From Mucilaginibacter rubeus (GTDB lineage Bacteria; Bacteroidota; Bacteroidia; Sphingobacteriales; Sphingobacteriaceae), in NCBI RefSeq assembly GCF_014643835.1, contig NZ_BMKD01000001.1:744001-808000 (forward strand): a stretch of 64,000 nucleotides of DNA, in the 5' to 3' direction. Made by a program: the position numbers and the translations under genes. The notes below the pieces were generated by a model. The model ran no database searches. It was not told the DNA's origin and was given only the letters and a program-made list of their open reading frames with translations. Below are positions 25,388-33,865 of this stretch, piece after piece. Within the stretch, counting starts at the first letter, position 1. Each line of letters opens with the position of its first letter.

Positions 25388-26386
25388 ATGGAGCACGACA
25401 AAAAACAACTATCGCCGGTAATCCTTGTTACGGGCGCCCGGGGGCAGATCGGTACCGAACTGGTTGCCGCTTTAAGAAATGTTTATGGCAGGGAACAAGT
25501 AATTGCCACCGACTTACATGATGCTATGGCAACCCCGGATTTAGAGGGGCCATATCATCAGTTAAATGTATTAGATAAAGATGAGCTGGAAAACCTGATT
25601 GCTACCTACGGAGTAACTCAAATTTATCATCTTGCAGCTACCTTATCTGCCAAAGGAGAAGAGGCTCCGTTAAAAGCATGGCACCTGAACATGCAAAGCC
25701 TGCTCAATATATTGGAAGCAGCCAAAGATCATAAATTGGATAAAGTGTTCTGGCCGAGCAGTATTGCCGTATTCGGGCCATCAACAGCACGTAAGATCAG
25801 CCCCCAGAATGCTTTGCTTGATCCGCAAACGGTCTACGGTATCAGTAAGGAAGCTGGTGAACAATGGTGCGCCTATTACAGGGAGCATTATGGGGTGGAT
25901 GTACGCAGCTTGCGTTATCCGGGATTGATCAGCTACAGCGCGCCGGCTGGCGGGGGTACTACAGACTATGCAGTAGCTATATTTCACGAAGCTTTGCAGA
26001 ATGGATCTTACGAATGCTACCTGAACCCCGACACCGCATTACCTATGATGTATATGGATGACGCGGTAAGGGCTACACTTCAACTGATGAACGCGCCCGT
26101 GGAAGCACTCAAAGAACGCGGAGCATATAATATCGGTGCTTTAAGTTTTACACCTGCTCAGCTTGCCGCAGAGTTGAAAAATCACCTGCCCGATTTTACC
26201 ATTAGTTATAACACCGACAAGCGCCAGTCCATTGCGAACTCATGGCCCGCCGGTGTTGAGGATGCTGAAGCAAGGCGCGACTGGAACTGGCGTCCTGAAT
26301 ATGATCTTGTTACTATGACTGCAGATATGCTCGGTCATCTTACACCTGTTTATAAAAATAACAGCAATACTGCCGCAGTGAGTTAA
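25388..26386 (+). CDS. L-threonine 3-dehydrogenase, extended-SDR (epimerase-like) type
   Basis: The 332-residue protein has the NAD motif VTGARGQIGTEL (near residue 15), the active site YGISKEAGE, FWPSSIAVFGPST, and RYPGLISYSAPAGGGTTDYAV. The last two are landmarks of the UDP-galactose-epimerase-like L-threonine dehydrogenase of Flavobacterium. It oxidises L-threonine to 2-amino-3-oxobutyrate using NAD, feeding glycine formation. The divergent Lrp gene supports amino-acid control. A sigma factor gene follows at 11 nt and may share its transcript. Confidence 0.85.
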   Translation: MEHDKKQLSPVILVTGARGQIGTELVAALRNVYGREQVIATDLHDAMATPDLEGPYHQLNVLDKDELENLIATYGVTQIYHLAATLSAKGEEAPLKAWHLNMQSLLNILEAAKDHKLDKVFWPSSIAVFGPSTARKISPQNALLDPQTVYGISKEAGEQWCAYYREHYGVDVRSLRYPGLISYSAPAGGGTTDYAVAIFHEALQNGSYECYLNPDTALPMMYMDDAVRATLQLMNAPVEALKERGAYNIGALSFTPAQLAAELKNHLPDFTISYNTDKRQSIANSWPAGVEDAEARRDWNWRPEYDLVTMTADMLGHLTPVYKNNSNTAAVS

Positions 26387-26397
26387 ATAAGGGTTTA

Positions 26398-27252
26398 ATG
26401 AGAGACCTGAATATTACCCAATCGATCACAGCCCGGGATGCTGCTTCGCTGGAAAAGTATTTTAGTGATATTGCCCGCGAGCCAACTATCAATACGGAAG
26501 AAGAAGTTCTGTTAGCTCGGAAGATCCGGCAGGGAGATCTGTCGGCTTTGCATAGGTTGGTAAAGGCCAATCTGCGTTTTGTGGTTTCCGTGGCAAAAAA
26601 GTATCAGCACCAGGGCATGCCCATGGGCGACCTGATAAGCGAAGGTAATTTGGGTTTGCTTGAAGCTGCGAAACGGTTTGACGAAACCCGCGGCTTCAAG
26701 TTTATATCTTATGCAGTTTGGTGGATCAGGCAGCGAATCATGGAAGCGCTGTTGGATAAAACGCGGATGATCCGCCTGCCTGCCAACCAGGTGGATATGA
26801 TTGTTCATGTTAACAGGGCTACAGGGGTTCTGGAACAACGACTTGAGCGACTGCCCGTTCAGGATGAAATAGCGGCATTCCTGGAAACTGCTGAATGGAA
26901 AGTAAAAGAAGCTTTACATGTGGCTCCTTTTACTCATTCGTATGATAAAGCCGATACACCCGGCAATGACGGATACAGCCTGCTTGATCGTTTACATACA
27001 GATGAACCCGGAATAGAAGGCCTTTTGGAAGCTTACCAACTTAAACAACAGCTTGATGATTTGCTTAATAAGCTAAACGATGCTGAACGATCTGTTGTGT
27101 TTTATCATTATGGTCTGGACGGGCACAGTGAACTCTCGGCTCCCGAAATCGGTAACCGGCTTGGTATTAGCGCAGAAAGAGTGAGGCAGCTAAGAAACCG
27201 GGCTATTGACAAGCTTAGGGAAAGTGCTAATTTGCAAAAACTTGAAATTTAA
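26398..27252 (+). CDS. RpoD-like sigma-70 factor, probable paralogue of the housekeeping sigma
   Basis: This 284-residue protein is as short as the primary sigma of Bacteroidota and keeps its start pattern (MRDLNITQSITARDAASLEKY). Region 2 is well kept (NLRFVVSVAKKYQHQGMPMG, ETRGFKFISYAVWWIRQRIM). Region 3 and region 4 are diverged, with GNRLGISAERVRQLRNRAID at the -35-reading helix where the primary sigma normally has a pattern like FDLTRERVRQIKEKAIRRL. I therefore read it as an alternative group 2 factor and not rpoD itself. It lies 11 nt after the threonine dehydrogenase gene. Confidence 0.8.
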   Translation: MRDLNITQSITARDAASLEKYFSDIAREPTINTEEEVLLARKIRQGDLSALHRLVKANLRFVVSVAKKYQHQGMPMGDLISEGNLGLLEAAKRFDETRGFKFISYAVWWIRQRIMEALLDKTRMIRLPANQVDMIVHVNRATGVLEQRLERLPVQDEIAAFLETAEWKVKEALHVAPFTHSYDKADTPGNDGYSLLDRLHTDEPGIEGLLEAYQLKQQLDDLLNKLNDAERSVVFYHYGLDGHSELSAPEIGNRLGISAERVRQLRNRAIDKLRESANLQKLEI

Positions 27253-27397
27253 GATAAAGGGTAGGGATTTATTTTCTGTGTCTTAATTTCTTTCGGTGCT
27301 TTATCCTTTGTTTGTTAACTTCACTAGCCCATTATTCAGGGCTAATTTGCGACTAAAATGAGCTCCTGAACCATTTATCTTGCATTCGCTGAATTAA

Positions 27398-27409
27398 GCA
27401 AACGTTTGC
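27398..27409. promoter_or_regulatory. LacI-type palindromic operator upstream of GH35
   Basis: GCAAACGTTTGC is a perfect 12-bp palindrome with the central CG typical of LacI/CcpA-type sites. It is flanked by partly symmetric TTAA and GCTAA, 121 bases upstream of the beta-galactosidase start. No other strong signal is seen in the 278-base spacer. Confidence 0.55.
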
Positions 27410-27530
27410 GCTAAATTAAGATCGCAGGAAATTAGGCATTCCTATTTAACCTTTATAATTTAGGAACTTAAAAACATCATGGTCGGTACACTTAATATAC
27501 GGTCAATCATGTTCAACCCTACAAATGCAA

Positions 27531-29387
27531 ATGAAAAAAATACTCCTCTCTTTATTATTGCTAACCCTCATAATTTCACAGGCTTTTAGCCAGGCGAAAC
27601 ATAGTTTTAAAATTGCTGATGGCAACTTTATTTATGATGGAAAACCCATCCAAATCCACTCGGGCGAAATGCATTTTGCAAGAATCCCTAAAGCTTACTG
27701 GAAGCAGCGCCTGCAAATGCTCAGGGCAATGGGTATGAATACGGTTGCTACTTACGTTTTCTGGAACCATCATGAGGTCAGTCCGGGTGTATGGGATTTT
27801 AAAACGGATAACCGCGATATCCGCGAGTTTGTAAAAACAGCACAGCAGGAGGGCTTAATGGTAATATTAAGGCCGGGGCCTTATGCTTGTGCCGAATGGG
27901 AATTTGGCGGCTATCCTTGGTGGCTCCAAAATGATAGACAATTGGTTATCCGCAGTAAAAACGAACGCTTCCTTGATTCATGCAAAACTTATATTAACCA
28001 GTTGATGGGGCAGGTTAAAGACCTGCAAATAACCCATGGCGGGCCAATAATCATGGTTCAGGCCGAAAATGAATTTGGATCATATGTAGCCCAGCGTAAG
28101 GATGTGCCGCTTGCCGATCATAAAATTTACAGCGCAGCTATAAAAGATCTGCTTTTAAAAGCGGGCGTTGATGTGCCATTGTTTACTTCTGATGGCGACT
28201 GGTTGTTTGAAGGCGGCGTAATTAAAGGGGCATTGCCAACTGCCAATGGCGAAGGTGATACCAAAAATTTGAAGAAGCTCATTAACCAATATAACGGAGG
28301 AAAAGGCCCTTATATGGTGGCCGAATATTATCCTGGCTGGCTTGACCATTGGGGCGAGAAATTTGAAAAAGTATCCGAGACCTCGGTAATTAAAGACCTG
28401 GAGAAGTACTTGAAAGATACCGTATCATTTAATATATACATGGCACATGGTGGCACCAATTTTGGTTTCACAAGCGGTGCTAATTATGACAAGGAACATC
28501 AAATTCAGCCGGATATCACCAGCTATGATTATGACGCCCCTATCAGCGAGGCAGGATGGGTAACTCCCAAGTTTACAGCTATCCGCAACCTGATGAAAAA
28601 GTATGCAGCTTATGCTATTCCTGAAGTACCCGCGCAGCTTCCGGTGATCCAGATACCGGTTATTAAGCTTACCAAAACGGCCGATTTGCTGGAGATGGCG
28701 AAAGACCAGCCCGCTGTAGAAAGCGATACCCCGCAAACATTTGAAACGCTTAAGCAAGGCCATGGCTATGTATTATACAGCCGTAAATTTACCCAACCTG
28801 TCAGCGGCACTTTAAATCTGGAAGGCCTGCGGGATTATGCAACCATATATGTAAATGGCGAAAAAGTTGCAGAGCTTAACAGGCAAAGTAATAAATTTAG
28901 CTGCCCTGTAAATATTCCTTTTAATGCGCGTTTGGATATTTTGGTTGAAAACCTTGGCAGGATCAATTACGGGGGCGAGATCATTCACAATCTTAAAGGA
29001 ATCATTAGCCCGGTGAAGGTTGATGATCATGAAATTACAGGCAACTGGCAAATGTATAAGCTACCTATGGATAAAGTGCCGACGCTCGGGGCAGGCACAA
29101 CAAACACAACCGGCCATCCAGCAATTTATCAGGGGACATTTGACCTGAATAAAGTGGGAGATACCTTTTTAGACATGAAGAATTGGGGTAAAGGTATAGT
29201 ATTCGTAAACGGGATCAACATTGGTCGCTATTGGAAAATTGGCCCGCAGCAAACGCTTTATTTGCCAGGCTGCTGGCTTAAAAAAGGTACAAACAGTATC
29301 GTTGTACTTGATCAGTTGAATGATATCCAGCAAACAGAGATCGCTACGGTAACCGTGCCGGTATTAGATGGCCCGGTAAGTAAATAA
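27531..29387 (+). CDS. Beta-galactosidase, glycoside hydrolase family 35
   Basis: From the ATG at 27531 the protein has 618 residues with a signal peptide ending near FSQA. The GH35 barrel begins with HSGEMHFARIPKAYWKQRL. The acid/base is the second Glu of QAENEFGSY (about E181) and the nucleophile the Glu of VAEYYPGWLDHWGE (about E265), matched to the known GH35 pattern. C-terminal jelly-roll domains follow (YILYSRKF-like region to NGINIGRYWKIGPQQTLY). It cleaves terminal beta-galactose residues, probably in the periplasm. It is a single gene with a LacI-type operator upstream and a terminator downstream. Confidence 0.93.
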   Translation: MKKILLSLLLLTLIISQAFSQAKHSFKIADGNFIYDGKPIQIHSGEMHFARIPKAYWKQRLQMLRAMGMNTVATYVFWNHHEVSPGVWDFKTDNRDIREFVKTAQQEGLMVILRPGPYACAEWEFGGYPWWLQNDRQLVIRSKNERFLDSCKTYINQLMGQVKDLQITHGGPIIMVQAENEFGSYVAQRKDVPLADHKIYSAAIKDLLLKAGVDVPLFTSDGDWLFEGGVIKGALPTANGEGDTKNLKKLINQYNGGKGPYMVAEYYPGWLDHWGEKFEKVSETSVIKDLEKYLKDTVSFNIYMAHGGTNFGFTSGANYDKEHQIQPDITSYDYDAPISEAGWVTPKFTAIRNLMKKYAAYAIPEVPAQLPVIQIPVIKLTKTADLLEMAKDQPAVESDTPQTFETLKQGHGYVLYSRKFTQPVSGTLNLEGLRDYATIYVNGEKVAELNRQSNKFSCPVNIPFNARLDILVENLGRINYGGEIIHNLKGIISPVKVDDHEITGNWQMYKLPMDKVPTLGAGTTNTTGHPAIYQGTFDLNKVGDTFLDMKNWGKGIVFVNGINIGRYWKIGPQQTLYLPGCWLKKGTNSIVVLDQLNDIQQTEIATVTVPVLDGPVSK

Positions 29388-29408
29388 TATAATTTAACTT
29401 AATGAATG

Positions 29409-29437
29409 ACGGCAGGAGACTATCCTGTCGTTTTTTT
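29409..29437 (+). terminator. Terminator after GH35
   Basis: ACGGCAGGA pairs with TCCTGTCGT (one G.T) across a five-base loop and is followed by seven T. The rest of 29388-29684 shows no gene. Confidence 0.75.
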
Positions 29438-29684
29438 ATGGCTGTTATTTAACAGGATTGGGTTTTAATATTTAACTATTACTATTTAAAAATAAGAGGT
29501 AATTTAACCTATCGTTTATATCAATAGATAAGCCTTAATAATAGTTCTAAATATTCGTACGGGTTGGTATATTCACACTTAATTATGAAATCCTTAAGTT
29601 AGATTAAGGAAAATAAATCCTGTTTCTTATTCCCGAACGAAACAATTTGTAAGCTTTTGGTTTGATAATAAGTGCCGTAAATCG

Positions 29685-32054
29685 ATGAAGATCAGTAAGG
29701 TTCTATATGTTATATTTATATTATTGATCGGAACCATAGCGAGGGTATCTGCCCAAAATACCTATGTAGCCGCGGTGCACGGCGTACTCGATCTTCGTAA
29801 TCAGCCTGTCAATGATAAAATTGAACTGACCGGAAACTGGCTGTTTTATTGGAACCAATTAATAAATCCCAATGACACTACTGCTATTAAGGACAGGCTT
29901 TTGGTTGAGTTTCCATTTAAATGGAGTGGATATGCCTGGCGGGGCAAAAAGCTACCTGCGTTTGGCTATGGTACATACCGGCTTAAAATTTTACTTCCCC
30001 AAAAACATGGCGAATTAAAGCTGGGCATGCCTGATGTTTACAGCGCGTACAGGCTGTATATTAACAAAAAGTTAGTATCATCAAACGGGAAGGTAACTAC
30101 TTCCGGAAAGGGATTTGAAGCACATTGGGAATATCATGCTGTTGCCCTGCCCAACAGTGATACCATCAATATTACATTACAAATTTCCAATTTTATACAC
30201 AGTAAAGGAGGAATCAGTAAACCCATTTTCATAGGGCCTGCGGAAAGAATTGACCTGGCCCGGCATCGCGCCGAAGGTATTGATCTGATGCTGACGGGCT
30301 GTTTACTGATGGGGGGATTATTTTTTCTTGGTTTATATCTGCTGGGCAGCCGTGATAAAGCCATTTTACTTTTTGCCTTGTTCTCGATAGTTTATAGTTA
30401 CCGGATCATAGGTACAGATAACTATGTGCTGCACACCTTATTGCCTGATATTAACTGGTACATAACGGCCCGGTTGGAATATATGAGCTTATTTTCGGGG
30501 ATAGGTCTGTTTGGGCTTTACACGTTATACTTATATCCGGCAGATGTAAATCGGCGGGTTGTAAATATTATTAATGGCATTTGCTTTTCGTTCACTTTAA
30601 TGACATTATTTAGTCCTCCGTGGATTTTTACCCAGCTCGTGAACCCATTTTTAGCAGTGATGCTGTTTTGCCTCGTTTATATTCCATATGTATACTCAAA
30701 AGCCTGGCGCAATAACAGGCCTGGATCTGTTTATGCTTTAATGAGCGCGTTTGCTTTAATGTCGGTATTTGCGATATCGCTTTTTCATTACTGGGCATTA
30801 ATACCTCCGTTGCAGCTGGTTAGTTTTTTAGGATATATCGCTTTTTTCTTTTTGCAGTCGCTTGTGTTAGCGCACCGGGTATCATTTGTATTGAAAAAGG
30901 CGAGGGCTGAAGCCGAACAGGGTTTAAAGGTTAAAAGTGAATTTTTGAGCACGATGAGCCACGAAATCCGGACACCGCTTAATTCGGTAATAGGGATGAG
31001 CCATCTGCTGCTTAAGAACGAGCCACGCAAGGATCAGATCGAACATCTCAACGTCATGCTTTTTTCGGCTAATAACCTTTTGGCAATAGTGAATGATGTA
31101 CTGGATTATAACAAGATAGAAGCCGGGAAGATAACTTTTGAAAGCATTGAAATGGACCTGGCTGCACTTGCCCGTAATGTAGTAGGTGGTTTGCAAACAG
31201 TAGCACATGATAAGGATATAACCCTACGCCTTGATTTTGATAAGAAATTGCAGCATAAACTGCTTGGCGATCCCACCCGCTTATCGCAGGTAATTACTAA
31301 CCTGGTTCATAATGCTATAAAGTTTACCCCAAGCGGGGAGGTTGTGTTAGGGATTGAGGTGAAAGAACAAACCGAAACTACGGCCACATTAATGGTGTTT
31401 GTTAAAGATACCGGTATCGGTATCCCCCGTGGCAAACAAAAACTCATATTTGAACGCTTTACCCAGGCCGATTCGTCCATATCACGCAGTTTTGGTGGGA
31501 CAGGTTTAGGTCTCGCAATCAGTAAAAAAATATTGGAGTTACAAGAATCGTCCTTGCAGTTGATTAGTGAGGAAGGAGTAGGCTCGGTATTTTATTTTAT
31601 TAAAACCTTTGAAAAAGCTGGTAAAATATCAGAGGCGGTTAATGTTAACGTTAAACCCGATGCAAATGATAAGCTTCTGAACGGGATCTCTATCTTGCTG
31701 GTTGATGATAACCCGATGAATGTGCTGGTGGCGCAAACTTATTTAAAACGCTGGGGGGCTGCTACCGATGTGGCAACCAACGGACAGGAAGCACTTGACA
31801 AGCTGGATACGTCAAAACATCGTCTTGTGTTGATGGATTTGCAAATGCCTGTGATGGATGGGTATGAATCCACAAAAAAAATGAGATTGAACGGTATAAA
31901 TATCCCCATTATAGCGCTTACCGCCAATCTTCCCAAAGACGTAGAGGACGAAGCTTATAAAACAGGTTTTGACGATATTGTGATGAAACCTTTTTTACCC
32001 GATGAACTGCATAGTAAAGTATTGCACCACGTTTTTAAGCAGGAGCATGTGTAA
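29685..32054 (+). CDS. Hybrid sensor histidine kinase with 7TM-DISM sensor and receiver domain
   Basis: The 789-residue protein has a signal peptide (about 1-24) and a periplasmic beta-sandwich sensor domain (about 30-190, ELTGNWLFYWNQLINP). A seven-helix 7TMR-DISM membrane block follows (about 200-395). Then come HisKA with the phosphorylated His in STMSHEIRTPLNSVIGMSH, an ATPase domain (HNAIKFTPSGEV, GTGLGLAISKKILEL), and a C-terminal receiver (LLVDDNPMN, VLMDLQMPVMDG). Such kinases sense carbohydrates or other extracellular cues. There is no separate DNA-binding output here, so it must signal through a partner elsewhere. Confidence 0.92.
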   Translation: MKISKVLYVIFILLIGTIARVSAQNTYVAAVHGVLDLRNQPVNDKIELTGNWLFYWNQLINPNDTTAIKDRLLVEFPFKWSGYAWRGKKLPAFGYGTYRLKILLPQKHGELKLGMPDVYSAYRLYINKKLVSSNGKVTTSGKGFEAHWEYHAVALPNSDTINITLQISNFIHSKGGISKPIFIGPAERIDLARHRAEGIDLMLTGCLLMGGLFFLGLYLLGSRDKAILLFALFSIVYSYRIIGTDNYVLHTLLPDINWYITARLEYMSLFSGIGLFGLYTLYLYPADVNRRVVNIINGICFSFTLMTLFSPPWIFTQLVNPFLAVMLFCLVYIPYVYSKAWRNNRPGSVYALMSAFALMSVFAISLFHYWALIPPLQLVSFLGYIAFFFLQSLVLAHRVSFVLKKARAEAEQGLKVKSEFLSTMSHEIRTPLNSVIGMSHLLLKNEPRKDQIEHLNVMLFSANNLLAIVNDVLDYNKIEAGKITFESIEMDLAALARNVVGGLQTVAHDKDITLRLDFDKKLQHKLLGDPTRLSQVITNLVHNAIKFTPSGEVVLGIEVKEQTETTATLMVFVKDTGIGIPRGKQKLIFERFTQADSSISRSFGGTGLGLAISKKILELQESSLQLISEEGVGSVFYFIKTFEKAGKISEAVNVNVKPDANDKLLNGISILLVDDNPMNVLVAQTYLKRWGAATDVATNGQEALDKLDTSKHRLVLMDLQMPVMDGYESTKKMRLNGINIPIIALTANLPKDVEDEAYKTGFDDIVMKPFLPDELHSKVLHHVFKQEHV

Positions 32055-32156
32055 GATGTTCCTGAATCAAACTTCCTGTTTATTTTCTGAATAAAAATTT
32101 CATTTACTCATAGGGGTAAAATGATCCTGGCGTGTTTCAGGATAAATTTTACTAAA

Positions 32157-32291
32157 ATGAACAGATTAGCTTCCTTATTACTTCTTATTACTTTTATTTA
32201 CCCTCCCGATAATAATTGGGCCAGGCGGATAATGGAGGAAAATAAATGGATAAACATCCTTACAACCATTAATTACCGCGTTAAGATTTAA
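32157..32291 (+). CDS. Possible small ORF directly upstream of the second ECF sigma gene
   Basis: This 44-codon frame starts with a hydrophobic MNRLASLLLLITFIYPP segment and ends 4 nt before the sigma factor ATG. TAAATTTT at 32143-32150 is one mismatch from the -7 box and would make the ORF nearly leaderless. It may be a coupled leader peptide or a chance frame in the 5' region. No homologue comes to mind. Confidence 0.25.
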   Translation: MNRLASLLLLITFIYPPDNNWARRIMEENKWINILTTINYRVKI

Positions 32292-32295
32292 TTGA

Positions 32296-32901
32296 ATGTT
32301 AACCCAAACTGATGATATTTTGGATATAAATAGCGAACAATTGATCCCGCTACTGCTCTCGGGCGATGAGCCGACCTTTGAAAAGGTATATAAGCACTTC
32401 ATCAGGCCGTTGCATGTGTACGCTATCTCTATTTTAAGAGATGAAGATACGGCGAAGGGGATGGTACAAAACGTTTTTATGCGGCTGTGGGAACGAAAGG
32501 AACGGCTGAATTTTACCGGCTCGATAAAGGCCTACTTGTATGGCGCGGTTTATAACGAATGCCTTAACAACCTCAGGCACCAGAAAGTAAAGGTTAATCA
32601 CCAGCAGCACGTACTGTATATGACAAAGGATAAAGTTGATAGGGGCGCCGGTATGGAACTGCTTGACCTCAAGGAAAAATTACAACAGGCATTGAATGAC
32701 CTTCCCGAAAAATGCCGCACAGTGTTTCAGTTGAGCAGGTTTGAGGATTTAAAATACCAGGAAATTGCTGATGAATTAGGCATCTCCATAAAAACGGTAG
32801 AAAACCAGATGGGCAAGGCCCTGAAAACATTACGGATCAAATTAGTTGATTACCTGCCGTTGATCATTTGGGTTATCAGCCGGGCTTTTAATATTATTTA
32901 A
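32296..32901 (+). CDS. ECF RNA polymerase sigma factor
   Basis: This 201-residue factor has region 2 (EPTFEKVYKHFIRPLHVYAI, FMRLWERKERL) and region 4 (LPEKCRTVFQLSRFEDLKYQ, then IADELGISIKTVENQMGKAL). The hydrophobic last 15 residues (LPLIIWVISRAFNII) are unusual for a soluble sigma factor and might aid membrane contact. It is followed by FecR after one base, so the two are translationally coupled. Confidence 0.92.
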   Translation: MLTQTDDILDINSEQLIPLLLSGDEPTFEKVYKHFIRPLHVYAISILRDEDTAKGMVQNVFMRLWERKERLNFTGSIKAYLYGAVYNECLNNLRHQKVKVNHQQHVLYMTKDKVDRGAGMELLDLKEKLQQALNDLPEKCRTVFQLSRFEDLKYQEIADELGISIKTVENQMGKALKTLRIKLVDYLPLIIWVISRAFNII

Positions 32902-32902
32902 C

Positions 32903-33865
32903 ATGATGGACGATTTATTAACCAAATACATGCTGAACGAGACCACGCCGGTTGAGAATGAAACCATCAACCGCTGGCTTGGCGAAAATGACGATAACCG
33001 GAAATATTTCGATCATTTTAAACTGATCTGGGATACCAGCCGCGAACTTAAAATAGAAAGTAAGCTTGATCCCGAAGCTTCATGGGCCGAATTTAAACAG
33101 CTGGCGCAAAACAGGGATGAAGCACCGGCTACAATTAAATCTTTAAAACCGGTAAACCGCTGGCTTAAAATGGCTGCTATGTGGCTGGTGATATTGGGAA
33201 GTGCGGGGATCTTGTACACCGTATTCAAACCGGTCAAAGTCAATATGCTTACACTGCAAAGCGGCAAAATAGTACGCAAGGTTACGTTATCTGATGGGTC
33301 ATCGATCACCATGAATAAAAACTCGGTGTTGAATTACCCGGACAGATTTACCGGCGGTACCAGGGAGATATCATTAAAGGGAGAAGCCTTTTTTGATGTG
33401 GCTCATGATAAATCAAAACCATTTATGATCCACGTAAATGATGTAGTTGTGAAGGTGGTAGGCACATCGTTCAATATCAAAACTACCGGCGCCAATACCG
33501 AGGTTATTGTTGAAACCGGCGTGGTGCAGGTAATTCAGCAGGAGATCATTGTAAAGCTAAAGCCGAAAGAGAAAGCATCGGTGCAGGGTGGTCGCCTGCA
33601 AAAAGGCAGCAGCCAGGATGAGCTATATAATTATTATCGTACCCAAAAGTTCGTAGCTAATAAAACACCACTGTGGCGGCTTGTGGATGTGCTTAATGAG
33701 GCCTACCATGCAAATATTGTGATAGATAATAAAAAGCTGGCTAACAGGACTATAACAACCACATTTAAAGCAGATTCACTTGACGGGATATTAGAGGTCA
33801 TAAGCAAAACCCTGGGCGATGTTAAAGTGGTCAAAAAACCTCATCTCATCATAATCAAAAACTGA
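32903..33865 (+). CDS. FecR-family anti-sigma factor
   Basis: The 320-residue protein has a short cytoplasmic part (1-88, with MLNETTPVENETINRWLGEN), a membrane helix (about 90-108, MAAMWLVILGSAGILYTVF) and a periplasmic FecR domain (VTLSDGSSITMNKNSVLNYP, EISLKGEAFFDVAHDKSKPF). The C-terminal DUF4974-like end is WRLVDVLNEAYHANIVIDN. Its stop codon overlaps the ATG of the next gene (TGATG), so the STN protein is made together with it. Confidence 0.92.
   Translation: MMDDLLTKYMLNETTPVENETINRWLGENDDNRKYFDHFKLIWDTSRELKIESKLDPEASWAEFKQLAQNRDEAPATIKSLKPVNRWLKMAAMWLVILGSAGILYTVFKPVKVNMLTLQSGKIVRKVTLSDGSSITMNKNSVLNYPDRFTGGTREISLKGEAFFDVAHDKSKPFMIHVNDVVVKVVGTSFNIKTTGANTEVIVETGVVQVIQQEIIVKLKPKEKASVQGGRLQKGSSQDELYNYYRTQKFVANKTPLWRLVDVLNEAYHANIVIDNKKLANRTITTTFKADSLDGILEVISKTLGDVKVVKKPHLIIIKN

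Noticed and set aside
32143-32295. Riboswitch upstream of the second ECF sigma gene
   Set aside because: No known riboswitch fold could be drawn; the small frame at 32157 is the only structure-like feature.
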